NCBI GenBank assembly: GCA_947053925.1
Contig: CAMRUG010000002.1
Location: 1 to 34,460, forward strand
Direction of reading: 5' to 3'
DNA: 34,460 nt
Source of the DNA: an uncultured Clostridia bacterium
Lineage (GTDB): Bacteria; Bacillota; Clostridia; Christensenellales; CAG-314
Both the position numbers and the translations under genes were made by a program. Shown piece after piece: positions 7,323 to 17,399 of the stretch (positions within the stretch are counted from its first letter, which is position 1; every line of letters begins with the position of its first letter). The notes under the pieces are model-generated. The model was not told the DNA's origin, ran no database searches, and saw nothing but the letters and a program-made list of their open reading frames with translations.

Positions 7323-8918
7323 TTGACAAACTTACTGTGCGACTTTGTTTTCGGCAACAAAAACTTCGGTTTGAACGTCGAAGCAACACACCCGTATTTC
7401 AGTTTATTCGGATTGGAAATCTATCTTTATGCGATAGTAATCGTTACGGGTATGTGTCTGGCTATACTTATTGCCGGATTGTATTTTAAAAAACGCGGAT
7501 ACGATCCGTATGATATCACAATTTACGCATTGGCGGTCATTCCCATAGGCGTTTTGGGCGCAAGAGCGTACGTTTACATTTTCCCGTGGAGCGGACAAAC
7601 TGCCGATTGGTCAACTTACTTCGATTTCAGAAGCGGCGGCTTAGGCATTTACGGCGGCGTAATTTTGGGATATCTTGCCGCGCTCGTCTGCGCCAAGATA
7701 AAAAAGCAAGACTTCCGCATTGTTGCTGACGCCATTATGCCGGGGCTGTTCCTTGCGCAGAGTTTAGGACGTTGGGGAAACTTTTTCAATCAGGAAGCAT
7801 ACGGCAATTTGATTACCAACGACTATAACGCTCTTCCCAACTTTTTCGAATGGATAAACCATAGCCGCAGACACGGTTTTAACGGTTATGCGGTTTGGAT
7901 AGGAAACGATATAAGCGGCGGTTGGTATCAGGCGACTTTCTTTTACGAAAGCGTTTGTACTCTCATAGGGTTCATTATCTGCGTTGCAGTACTCACAAGG
8001 AGCAAACACTACAAACTCGGATGGTGCGCCGCTTTTTACGGAATTTACTACGGTATCGTACGTCTTGTTATAGAGGGCTTCCGTACCGACAGTTTGTATC
8101 TGTATATCGGCACAATGGAAACGGATATAAAAATTTCTCAGCTTGTATCGGTATTTGCCATTCTGTTCGGCGTTATGACGTTGACTAAAATTTACCGTAA
8201 AGAACTTCACGCGTTATACAAAAAAATGTTTAAAAACGACTATGACGAAATGTCTAAATCGCGCTGGATATTGCTTGCAATTTCCGTTGTCTCATTGGGA
8301 GTCGGTATAACTATGTTTGTTTTGGGCGGCGAATCCAAGTTTATTGCAGGCGCGGTACTCACAGCCGTTGCAGTTTACTCTGCATTAGGCGTTTGGTCCT
8401 TGTTTGACAGAATGAAACTGTATTGCAAGAATTGCAAGGAGTGCGGCGTTCCCGTTGAGCAGTGGCAAACTCCGCACGAAAAACTGCTTGTGCAAGTTGT
8501 CTGCTACGCGGTAATAATGGGGTTACTGTTTGCGTTCGGACTGTTTTCGCTTATAAATTGGGGCATAATTTCAAAAATTCCCAACGGAACGGTGTTGTTC
8601 GTCGTTTGTACGGCGTGCATTGCGGCGCTTGCAATCTGGAAGTTTGTTCCGTCGTTAAAACAGTTTTTAGCAACTCCCGAAACGAAAGGCAGCGGAAATG
8701 CAAATTGTCAATGCGGAACAAATTACCCGTTCAAGTTAAACAAATTTTTGCTGTTTGTTTTTCCGCCTAAAGTATATTTAGATTACGGCGTAGAAAACTT
8801 GAAACCCTATGTCGATCCCGATGCGGACAAAAAAGCCGCAAAGAAGAAAGCCAAAGCGGAAGCGCGCGCAAACAAAAAGGCAGAAAATAACGCGCAGGAC
8901 ACTAACGACGGAGAATAA
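7323..8918 (+). CDS. lgt: Prolipoprotein diacylglyceryl transferase with a long C-terminal membrane extension
   Basis: Lgt transfers diacylglycerol from phosphatidylglycerol to the lipobox cysteine of prelipoproteins in the cytoplasmic membrane. Residues about 20-295 form a complete Lgt domain. It has RSGGLGIYGG at 103-112, the family signature GRWGNFFNQEAYG at 149-161 and EGFRTDS at 251-257. The usual protein ends near residue 270-300, whereas this one has 531. The extension holds four more hydrophobic segments (about 313-335, 340-360, 386-412 and 422-440), a CKNCKECG cysteine cluster at 368-375, CQC at 462-464 and a Lys/Ala-rich tail. I chose TTG at 7323 because AAGAAGG ends 8 bases before it; a GTG at 7314 overlaps that site. 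A substrate, the lipoprotein at the left end, is in the same window. Confidence 0.93.
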   Translation: MTNLLCDFVFGNKNFGLNVEATHPYFSLFGLEIYLYAIVIVTGMCLAILIAGLYFKKRGYDPYDITIYALAVIPIGVLGARAYVYIFPWSGQTADWSTYFDFRSGGLGIYGGVILGYLAALVCAKIKKQDFRIVADAIMPGLFLAQSLGRWGNFFNQEAYGNLITNDYNALPNFFEWINHSRRHGFNGYAVWIGNDISGGWYQATFFYESVCTLIGFIICVAVLTRSKHYKLGWCAAFYGIYYGIVRLVIEGFRTDSLYLYIGTMETDIKISQLVSVFAILFGVMTLTKIYRKELHALYKKMFKNDYDEMSKSRWILLAISVVSLGVGITMFVLGGESKFIAGAVLTAVAVYSALGVWSLFDRMKLYCKNCKECGVPVEQWQTPHEKLLVQVVCYAVIMGLLFAFGLFSLINWGIISKIPNGTVLFVVCTACIAALAIWKFVPSLKQFLATPETKGSGNANCQCGTNYPFKLNKFLLFVFPPKVYLDYGVENLKPYVDPDADKKAAKKKAKAEARANKKAENNAQDTNDGE

Positions 8919-9151
8919 AAAAACAGTTGTAATAACATTGTTTTTCTGAAAGCCGTTTGACTGTTTAGTTTAAAACAATTAAAGCGATTGACGTTGACAG
9001 CCGAATTGCTAAATGATATACGTTTGTATGTTTGGGCTAAAGCGCCGTTAACGGGTGTTGACGCACCGTCAAACGCCATTGCTAAATACAAATCTATTTT
9101 GTTAAATATTTACTAATTTGCTTATACGGTAATGTATGGGGAGGCAATTAT

Positions 9152-10597
9152 ATGAGAAATTTAACTCTTTTAACCGATTTTTACGAATTGACGATGATGT
9201 ACGGGTATTTTCTCCAAAATAAGCAGGACGAAATTGCAACGTTCGACCTGTTTTTCCGTCCGTACGAAGAAAGTAATTTCTGCATAGCCGCAGGACTCGA
9301 ACAGGCTGTGGACTATCTTGAAAACCTGCGCTTTACAGATGACGATATAGAATATCTCAGAAGTACCAAGTCTTTTAACGAAGATTTTCTTCGCTTTCTC
9401 AAAAAGTTTAAATTTACGGGAAGCGTCCGCGCTTTGCCCGAAGGAACGGTAGTGTTCCCGTACGAACCGCTGATGATTGTAACCGCGCCTATTTGTCAGG
9501 CTCAGCTTGTAGAGGCGGCGTTACTCAATATCATCAATTTCCAAACGCTTATTGCAACCAAGGCGCGCCGTATTACTCACGCGGCAAGTCCTGCAGGAGT
9601 GCTAGAATTCGGCTTACGCCGCGCCCAAGCGCCCGACGCGTCTATTTACGGGGCGAGAGCGGCGGTTATCGGCGGCTGTACTTCTACAAGCAACGTTTTG
9701 TGCTGTCAAATGTTCGGTATGCCGCCCAAAGGCACTCACGCGCACAGTTGGGTAATGTCATTTCCTACCGAACTGGACGCGTTTATGGCTTATGCCGATA
9801 CCTATCCCGACGGTTGCTTACTGCTTGTAGATACTTACGATACGTTAAACAGCGGCGTGCCCAACGCAATAAAAGTTTTTGATTATTTAAAGGCAAACGG
9901 ACACAAGCCCTTGGGTATAAGGCTAGACTCTGGCGACCTTGCATATCTCTCTAAGGAAGCGAGAAAAATGCTGGATAAAGCAGGACATTCCGATTGCAGT
10001 ATTTTTGCAAGTTCCGATATAGACGAATACGTCTTGCAGGCTTTAAAAGAGCAGGGCGCAAAAATAAACACTTACGGCGTCGGCACAAAAATGATAACGA
10101 GCCACAATACCCCAAGCCTCGGCGGAGTTTATAAACTGGCAAATTTGACGGTAGACGGCGTAGACTACCCCAAAATGAAAATATCCGATAATCCCGTCAA
10201 AATGACTAATCCGGCGGTAAAAACTGTATACAGACTTTTTGATAAGGATACCGACAAAGCAATAGCCGACTTAATTTGCTTAAAGGACGAACAAATAGAC
10301 CCTTCAAAGCCGCTTACCATTACTCATCCCGTTGAACGTTGGAAGAGCAAAGTGGTAACAAACTTTTACGTTAAGGAACTTTATATCGACGTAATTTGTA
10401 ACGGCAAGGTAGTGTACGATAAGAAAAACGTTTACGAATTACAGCAGGATTGCAAAAACAGTCTTGACGGCTTTTGGGATGAGTACAAGCGTTTGGCGCA
10501 GCCGCATCAGTACAAAGTGGACTTGTCGGACAAACTGTACGAATTGAAACAGCAACTCATAATAGCAGAGAAAAAGGGCGTAAACAATGAAATTTAA
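9152..10597 (+). CDS. pncB: Nicotinate phosphoribosyltransferase
   Basis: This cytosolic enzyme converts nicotinate and PRPP to nicotinate mononucleotide, with ATP hydrolysis, in the Preiss-Handler NAD salvage route. The 481-residue length and the N-terminal TDFYELTMMYGYF block fit the Gram-positive PncB type. GTHAHSW at 194-200 contains the histidine that is phosphorylated during catalysis. GIRLDSGDL and the GVGTKMITS phosphate-binding segment follow. A strong GGGGAGG ribosome binding site precedes the ATG. The 3' end overlaps the next gene by 11 bases, so the two are translationally coupled. Confidence 0.95.
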   Translation: MRNLTLLTDFYELTMMYGYFLQNKQDEIATFDLFFRPYEESNFCIAAGLEQAVDYLENLRFTDDDIEYLRSTKSFNEDFLRFLKKFKFTGSVRALPEGTVVFPYEPLMIVTAPICQAQLVEAALLNIINFQTLIATKARRITHAASPAGVLEFGLRRAQAPDASIYGARAAVIGGCTSTSNVLCCQMFGMPPKGTHAHSWVMSFPTELDAFMAYADTYPDGCLLLVDTYDTLNSGVPNAIKVFDYLKANGHKPLGIRLDSGDLAYLSKEARKMLDKAGHSDCSIFASSDIDEYVLQALKEQGAKINTYGVGTKMITSHNTPSLGGVYKLANLTVDGVDYPKMKISDNPVKMTNPAVKTVYRLFDKDTDKAIADLICLKDEQIDPSKPLTITHPVERWKSKVVTNFYVKELYIDVICNGKVVYDKKNVYELQQDCKNSLDGFWDEYKRLAQPHQYKVDLSDKLYELKQQLIIAEKKGVNNEI

Positions 10598-11258
10598 GCG
10601 TGTGTTCCGCGGCTACGATATAGACGAAGTCGAGCGTTATATTTCCGAAACCGCCGATAATGAAAAGAAAATACGGCTTGCCCAACGCGAACGCATAGAC
10701 GAATTGTCTGACGAAAACTACGCTTTGCGGCAGGAACTTAACAGGTACAAGGCGGACGAACAGGCAATATCCGAGTCGCTAGTTGCCTCGCGTAATTTCG
10801 CGCAGGAAGTGCAGCTTAATGCGGAAGAATATGCCGACAAGGTTCTGGTACAGGCAAAAAAGTTCTATGCCACTTGGCAGGCGTATTCGCAAACGTTGGT
10901 ATCTACATTAACGCCGGAAGAACTCAAATCTTTTAACGACTTGCAAAAGCGGTTGGAAAAAGTGATAAACGGTTACAGAAAGGAACGCGAAACCGAGTCA
11001 GATGACAATGTAGCGAGCGTGTCGAATAGCGGTGCGGCCGCAACTGTTTCAAAAGAACAAGCCGCTGAGTCTCTCGAACCCGAACGGGAATCGGGCGGGA
11101 ATACGGCAGAAGACGGGAGTAAGCAACGCTCTATGCACAATCCTATCGCCAAGGTGGAAAACGCGGCGGAAGCCGTGATAGATTTGCGTGAATTGACGCG
11201 CACCGAACAAACGCTGGAAGAACTTTGCGCCGATTTAGGACTGATAGGCAAGGGCTAA
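10587..11258 (+). CDS. DivIVA-domain protein
   Basis: The N-terminus carries the DivIVA/GpsB-type signature FKRVFRGYDIDEVERYI (residues 3-19), which in this family mediates membrane curvature or division-site binding. A predicted coiled coil runs from about residue 20 to 75, followed by a helical stretch to 135. A polar, low-complexity linker (about 137-185) then leads to a short C-terminal helix. The product is likely a cytoplasmic scaffold near the membrane. It starts inside the pncB reading frame (11-base overlap), an unusual partner for a division protein. It is longer than GpsB and lacks the long tail of canonical DivIVA, so it should not be named either one. Confidence 0.8.
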   Translation: MKFKRVFRGYDIDEVERYISETADNEKKIRLAQRERIDELSDENYALRQELNRYKADEQAISESLVASRNFAQEVQLNAEEYADKVLVQAKKFYATWQAYSQTLVSTLTPEELKSFNDLQKRLEKVINGYRKERETESDDNVASVSNSGAAATVSKEQAAESLEPERESGGNTAEDGSKQRSMHNPIAKVENAAEAVIDLRELTRTEQTLEELCADLGLIGKG

Positions 11259-11488
11259 GAGCGTATACAAATTTGTTTAAATTTGACGCCTTAACGGAAA
11301 TTTGCCGCACGTTTTATTCCGCGGTAAAATGCGGAGTAGCGTATTGTTTTACGGTTATTTTTATGCTTCCGCATAATCAAAGTCTTAAAGTGCTAAAAAA
11401 CTCAAACAGTATGAAAATATATGTATGAGCGGTAATACTAACGAAAACGGGGCAGATTACCTAATAAAAACAAGGAAAATATGATACT

Positions 11489-12442
11489 ATGTGGGACATA
11501 GTACTTGATTCGCTCATAGACAGTGCCAAAGCCGCGCCGTTTTTGCTTGCGATATATCTTTTAATAGAGTTTTTGGAAAGTAACGGAAAAGCCAAAAACA
11601 AGACGATACGCCTTTTAAACGGTAAGGCGGCGCCGCTTGTTGCGGGCGGAATAGGCATTATCCCTCAATGCGGATTTTCCGTTATGGCAACCGACCTTTA
11701 CTGTCAAAATTATTTAAAAACAGGTACCCTGATTGCCTTTTTTATAGCAACGAGCGACGAGGCTCTTCCGATACTTCTGACCGACAAGGATACCGTCGGC
11801 ATAGTGTGGATAGTACTGCTTGTAAAGATTGTTTACGCAATAATTTTGGGTTACCTTATCAATTTACTGGATAAGCGCAATCTTTATAAACTGAATGACG
11901 CGGACAGTATAGTTACGGTAAAGGATAGCAACAAACCTCACGACCACAGCCACGAAGAAGAGCACTTCGAAAACGACGGCGAAACGACGGTGCATTTAAG
12001 CGACGGGTGCTGTCATCACGAAATGAAAGAGGACGGTAAAAAAACCTTTTGGAGTTTTGTCAAACATCCGCTTTTGCACACTCTGAAAATTTTTGTTTAC
12101 ATATTTGTAGTCAATGCTATTTTCGGTTTGCTTATGTACTATTTCAGCGAGCCTATAAAAGACGCGACTGCGACAATGGGCGTTTTTCAAAGTTTTGTAA
12201 CCGCCGCCCTAGGGCTTGTTCCCAACTGCGCAAGCAGTGTCGTAATTGCAGGAATGTACGGAGAAGGAATAATAACCTTGTCCGCCTGTCTTGCGGGATT
12301 AGTTTCTAACAGCGGTATTGCGCTTGCCGTTCTTTGTAAGGACCGCAAGCACTGGCGCAGAAATTTGCTTATTATTGCAATTATGTATTTGTCGGGCGTG
12401 GTTTTGGGAATATGCGCCTATTTTGTCGAAACGGCAATTTGA
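11489..12442 (+). CDS. Putative ten-TM-type heavy-metal/manganese exporter (ArsP_2/DUF2899-like)
   Basis: The protein has two internally repeated membrane halves. The motif GIIPQCGFSVMATDLY at 56-71 recurs as GLVPNCASSVVIAGMY at 242-257, each followed by a polar membrane helix (ATSDEALP, LVSNSGIA). This duplicated P-x-C pattern is typical of the putative heavy-metal exporter family that includes ArsP-related permeases. Between the halves lies a cytoplasmic or external loop, 150-180, rich in His, Asp/Glu and Cys (HDHSHEEEH and CCHHEM), likely a metal-binding loop. The substrate (manganese, another divalent ion or an arsenical) cannot be decided. AAGGA lies 12 bases upstream of the ATG. The next gene follows after 23 bases, suggesting an operon. 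Confidence 0.75.
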   Translation: MWDIVLDSLIDSAKAAPFLLAIYLLIEFLESNGKAKNKTIRLLNGKAAPLVAGGIGIIPQCGFSVMATDLYCQNYLKTGTLIAFFIATSDEALPILLTDKDTVGIVWIVLLVKIVYAIILGYLINLLDKRNLYKLNDADSIVTVKDSNKPHDHSHEEEHFENDGETTVHLSDGCCHHEMKEDGKKTFWSFVKHPLLHTLKIFVYIFVVNAIFGLLMYYFSEPIKDATATMGVFQSFVTAALGLVPNCASSVVIAGMYGEGIITLSACLAGLVSNSGIALAVLCKDRKHWRRNLLIIAIMYLSGVVLGICAYFVETAI

Positions 12443-12465
12443 CGTTTGCAAACAAGGAGAGTTTT

Positions 12466-13008
12466 ATGAAAATTTTAGTTGCTACGGATATTCACGGCTC
12501 GGCATATTGGGCGGAGCAGATTGTCGACAAGTTTAATCAAAGCAAGGCAGACTGTCTCGTATTGCTGGGAGATATCTACAATCACGGACCGCGCAATCCC
12601 TTCCCTAAAGACTATGCGCCGGCTAAGGTTGCCGAAATTCTGAACGGTATCGGAAGCAAAGTAATCTCGGTTAAAGGTAATTGCGATTCCGAAGTGGACC
12701 AAATGATTAGCGGTTTTCCGTTTGTAAGCGACGAAGTGATTTTTACGGAAAAACGCCGCCTGTACTTTACGCACGGGCATATTTTTAACAAAACTAATTT
12801 ACCTATGGTTTCTTGCGGAGACGTGGTGCTGTACGGGCATTTTCACATTAGCGAAATTGTCGACGTTGACGGCGTAACTTGCGTTAATGTAGGGAGTTGC
12901 TCATTGCCTAAAGACGGCAAGAACGCTTACTGTTTGATAGACAGTAATGCCGTAACCGTTTTTGATTTTGACGGAAACGCAATAGTCCAAAAACGTTTTG
13001 ACGATTAA
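12466..13008 (+). CDS. yfcE: YfcE/MJ0936-family metallophosphoesterase
   Basis: This is a small cytosolic calcineurin-like phosphodiesterase, 180 residues, close to the 184 of E. coli YfcE. The metal ligands are all visible: D8 and H10 in ATDIHG, GDIYNHG (D36, H40), GNCD (N72), THGH (102-105), GHFH (124-127) and the closing NVGS. The family hydrolyses phosphodiester substrates in vitro, and the natural substrate is unknown. I chose the ATG at 12466 because AAGGAGA lies 5 bases upstream; a longer in-frame start at 12412 is inside the preceding gene. Co-transcription with the metal exporter is likely, which may be relevant because these enzymes use Mn2+. Confidence 0.9.
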   Translation: MKILVATDIHGSAYWAEQIVDKFNQSKADCLVLLGDIYNHGPRNPFPKDYAPAKVAEILNGIGSKVISVKGNCDSEVDQMISGFPFVSDEVIFTEKRRLYFTHGHIFNKTNLPMVSCGDVVLYGHFHISEIVDVDGVTCVNVGSCSLPKDGKNAYCLIDSNAVTVFDFDGNAIVQKRFDD

Positions 13009-13050
13009 ATTTTCTTAGGCGCAGTGCGTGCGTAATTTGAATGATGCTTT

Positions 13051-13542
13051 ATGACTAAAAAAGAAAACGCTTTTACAAATACAAGATATGCAATAGCGAC
13101 AAGAGATGTTGATTTGACGTCGTTGATTATATCTGGCGCGTTAATATGCGCTATGATTGTGTGGGCGTGCTTAACGGACGACAAGCGCTATCTTTTTGTA
13201 TCGTTACTATTCCTGTTTGTCGGCGTTGTCGGTTTTGCCGTGCTTTTGTATAGGTATGTTACCGAACCTAAAGTTGCAGTGCAGGCGGACGTTGACGGCA
13301 TATATTTGTGCTACCGTAAAGGTAAGGAAGCGTTTATAAACTATAACGATATAGTCGATATCGCTAACGTAGGAATAAGAAATAAATACGGTATACTGGT
13401 AATTTATACGCAAACGGATAATTATAAATCTAACAAAACAAAAGAACTAGGCGATGTATTGCTCCGCCGCGTACGGCAATTGATAGCGGCAGAAAATAAG
13501 GAAGATTTTTTGATTAAATTACAGCAAAACGGTATCAGGTAA
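13051..13542 (+). CDS. Membrane protein with PH-like cytoplasmic domain
   Basis: I do not recognise this 163-residue protein by name. Two hydrophobic helices (about 24-40 and 45-67) are followed by a soluble stretch beginning AVQADVDGIYLCYRKGKEAFINYNDIVDI. Its strand-rich pattern and final helix (about 135-150) resemble bacterial PH-like (YcxB/YdbT type) domains that often follow a TM hairpin. No good ribosome binding site precedes the ATG, and it lies 42 bases after the phosphodiesterase gene. A role in the envelope is plausible but not shown. Confidence 0.6.
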   Translation: MTKKENAFTNTRYAIATRDVDLTSLIISGALICAMIVWACLTDDKRYLFVSLLFLFVGVVGFAVLLYRYVTEPKVAVQADVDGIYLCYRKGKEAFINYNDIVDIANVGIRNKYGILVIYTQTDNYKSNKTKELGDVLLRRVRQLIAAENKEDFLIKLQQNGIR

Positions 13543-13844
13543 TTTTTCTGTTTCAAAAGACTTGTTGTATTTTTTACTCTTATAAACTTCTTATTTTAAG
13601 TATGCTTAATTGTAAAATGCGGTTATTTTTTATTTAATATTTTTTATCTGTTATAAGTAACTAAACAAAATTTTGTCTTGCTCGGTTCGTTCGACAAACA
13701 TTTAAAATACGTTGAGTAAATCTGTTTTTTTGTCAATATTTATTTTCTGTTTTTACTGATATTTAAAGTAATTTAATACGATAAAAATAATGGTTTGCGC
13801 GTAACTGAGACCCGCCGGTTTTTGTTGCAAGGTTAATATACAAA
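13543..13844. other. AT-rich intergenic region
   Basis: About 300 bp of AT-rich sequence between the convergent genes at 13051 and 13971. Apart from the terminator hairpin at its right end, I see no gene, repeat or regulatory element. Confidence 0.5.
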
Positions 13845-13880
13845 AACCGCATAACACAATTTGTTATTGTTATGCGGTTG
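13842..13880 (-). terminator. Intrinsic terminator for the minus-strand seven-TM gene
   Basis: AACCGCATAACA at 13845-13856 pairs with TGTTATGCGGTT at 13868-13879. On the minus strand the hairpin is followed by TTTTTG, so it most likely ends the transcript of the minus-strand gene to the right. Confidence 0.8.
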
Positions 13881-13970
13881 CTTAGTATTAGCGTTTAACG
13901 CCCGTATTTTTGCCATATTCGGTTAAATTGTATTTTTAAGGATATACACGATTGTCAAAAACGTCTGTTT

Positions 13971-14783
13971 CTAGGCTTTTTCTGCCTGTAATTTTTGGGG
14001 TTTGTATACGGTCAGATTATTCTCTTGTAATCTGTCAACAAACGCCAATGACGTGCCGCGTTTTGTCAGTTGCTCGGTGTATCTTGACGTTAAAGCAAGG
14101 TAAATGCAGTAAATTGCAGGCAATCCCAAATTCGTTTCTACAAGGGAGTTGGTTATCAGCGTCATAATTTTTGTAAACGGTTCAAATTCCGCGCTGCGTA
14201 TTCCGCCGACAAGCAGACCGACTTCCCAACCGAGTTGAGCCAACACGCCCAAAGTAAACAGCCATACTATATTAAACTTTTTGGCTTTTTCTTTTTGCGT
14301 AAAATTGTAAATAATAATGCCAACATAACTTACTATCATAATCAACGCCATATATCCGTGATACGAGCCGGTAGTGCGTTGGATTTTGATAGGAGTCATA
14401 TCTCCGCCGAAGGTTGCGCTTATCATCGGACAGCATATCCACCATATCCATATAAGAGCGGTAAATTCTCTAAAATACTTGTCTTTATTCAACCATATCC
14501 AAATAAGAGCAAAGTTTGTTATGCCGTAACTCATCGACATCCACAAAAGCACCCAAAACAAATTCCCGTTTTCTATCGAGCGCGTGCCTAACAAAAGATG
14601 AAAAATGCCGTAGTCTACAATCATATAGAGTATGCCGCCGAATACGGCAAATAAGGTTGTCAGATAACGCTTTTTTACAATAAGCGCAACTAAAAGACCG
14701 ACAATAAAAATAGAGTCCAAAATAATATACAGCGGACTGAACACCCGTTGCGCTATAATTTCCGTCGAAAGTAAATTCAGCAT
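13971..14783 (-). CDS. Seven-transmembrane protein of unknown function
   Basis: I do not recognise the family. The 270-residue protein has seven hydrophobic helices, at about 15-37, 40-62, 75-97, 105-125, 143-163, 172-195 and 205-230, and a basic C-terminal tail. A tryptophan-rich segment (ALIWIWWICCP) and a conserved-looking loop GGDMTPIKIQRTTGSYHG lie between helices 4 and 5. A strong GGAGGAAC ribosome binding site and its own promoter and terminator indicate a single-gene transcript. It could be a sensor or permease, and I see no catalytic motif. Confidence 0.7.
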   Translation of the reverse strand: MLNLLSTEIIAQRVFSPLYIILDSIFIVGLLVALIVKKRYLTTLFAVFGGILYMIVDYGIFHLLLGTRSIENGNLFWVLLWMSMSYGITNFALIWIWLNKDKYFREFTALIWIWWICCPMISATFGGDMTPIKIQRTTGSYHGYMALIMIVSYVGIIIYNFTQKEKAKKFNIVWLFTLGVLAQLGWEVGLLVGGIRSAEFEPFTKIMTLITNSLVETNLGLPAIYCIYLALTSRYTEQLTKRGTSLAFVDRLQENNLTVYKPQKLQAEKA

Positions 14784-14882
14784 AAGTTCCTCCGTTCGCC
14801 GCAGTCTGTTGTACTTTTAGATTTAACATTTTGTGTTTTAGAAAAGTATTGAAAAGTTCAAAATTTGCGGTTTGATAATACT

Positions 14883-14911
14883 AGTGTAACATAAACAAAC
14901 GGGCTTGCCAA
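14883..14911 (-). promoter_or_regulatory. Sigma-A type promoter of the seven-TM gene
   Basis: On the minus strand TTGGCA (14906-14911) and TACACT (14883-14888) are separated by 17 bases, giving a leader of about 95 bases. Confidence 0.55.
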
Positions 14912-15111
14912 TGCCAGAACGACAATTTATTACAAAATTCGACAAACCGGTAGTAATGCAAAGTAATTTTGAAAGCAGGTTATTTTAGTTGAAATTTTAT
15001 TTAATGATTATTTTTGTAGTTGGTTTGCGCCCTTACAGTGTCAATCGGATTTGTCAACAGTTGTCGCGCAACAGAGGTTTTAATGGTACTTTGTAAAGCG
15101 CATAGGCAGTA

Positions 15112-15143
15112 AAACAGGGACGAAACAAATTTCGTCCCTGTTT
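15112..15143 (-). terminator. Intrinsic terminator of the groESL operon
   Basis: AAACAGGGACGAAA (15112-15125) and TTTCGTCCCTGTTT (15130-15143) form a perfect 14-bp stem with a CAAA loop. On the minus strand the stem ends in four T's. It lies about 230 bases past the groEL stop codon, so the message would contain the structured repeat at 15253-15371. Confidence 0.8.
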
Positions 15144-15186
15144 GAAAAATAATATTTTTGTTTACAATATAGTTTTACTAAACCTC

Positions 15187-15252
15187 CGCAAAGTCAGGGC
15201 GTGTACCTGACCTTTGCGCCCAAACGGGGATGTCGGGGTTGTACGCCCGACG
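15187..15252. other. Two further hairpins beside the 120-bp repeat
   Basis: GCAAAGTCAGG pairs with CCTGACCTTTGC (about 15187-15219), and GTCGGGG with GCCCGAC around a TTGTAC loop (about 15230-15251). The first hairpin shares the 9-mer AAAGTCAGG with the left end of the 120-bp repeat. They are absent from the copy in the T-box leader, so they may be an extra module of the same element. Confidence 0.5.
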
Positions 15253-15371
15253 AAAGTCAGGATATGACGCGACGAGGAGTCGCACCCTCAGAGTCCGACC
15301 GCGACGGCAAACAAATTTGATAGCACTAAGCGCAGCGGCTGCGTACAAATTCCGTCGCGCGTTTGGTCGGA
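15253..15371 (+). repeat. 120-bp structured repeat, copy 2, abutting the groEL stop codon
   Basis: This is nearly identical to 1436-1555 in the valS leader. The internal hairpin GCGAC-GAGGA-GTCGC and the long stem TCCGACCGCGACGG against CCGTCGC...GGTCGGA are perfect here, whereas the other copy uses G-U pairs. The right end stops one base before the groEL stop codon (15372-15374, read on the minus strand), so it makes up the first part of the groEL 3' untranslated region. The strand given is that of the copy transcribed in the T-box leader. Confidence 0.8.
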
Positions 15372-17292
<1,921 letters not shown>

Positions 17293-17328
17293 AATTTTAA
17301 TGCCTCCAAAACTATTTTTATCCATTTT

Positions 17329-17355
17329 TTAGCACTCTAAACACAAGACTGCTAA
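17329..17355 (-). promoter_or_regulatory. CIRCE operator (HrcA binding site)
   Basis: TTAGCACTC, nine bases, then GACTGCTAA match the CIRCE consensus TTAGCACTC-N9-GAGTGCTAA with one change in the right arm. It lies between the groES start and the promoter, the usual place for repression by HrcA, so heat-shock induction of groESL is expected. hrcA itself is not in the window. Confidence 0.9.
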
Positions 17356-17368
17356 ATTTTATATCTAT

Positions 17369-17396
17369 ATTATACAACGCTTTTGCAAAATGTCAA
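17369..17396 (-). promoter_or_regulatory. Sigma-A promoter of groESL
   Basis: On the minus strand TTGACA (17391-17396) and TATAAT (17369-17374) match the consensus exactly with a 16-base spacer. CIRCE lies just downstream. Confidence 0.85.
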
Positions 17397-17399
17397 CAT

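Noticed and set aside
11259..11488. GGAGTAGC in the leader of the metal exporter as a yybP-ykoY manganese riboswitch
   Set aside because: Only this short string resembles the consensus; the paired stems and the second conserved loop were not found.
14235..14591. 118-codon plus-strand frame inside the seven-TM gene
   Set aside because: Antisense shadow; the minus-strand gene has a ribosome binding site, promoter and terminator.
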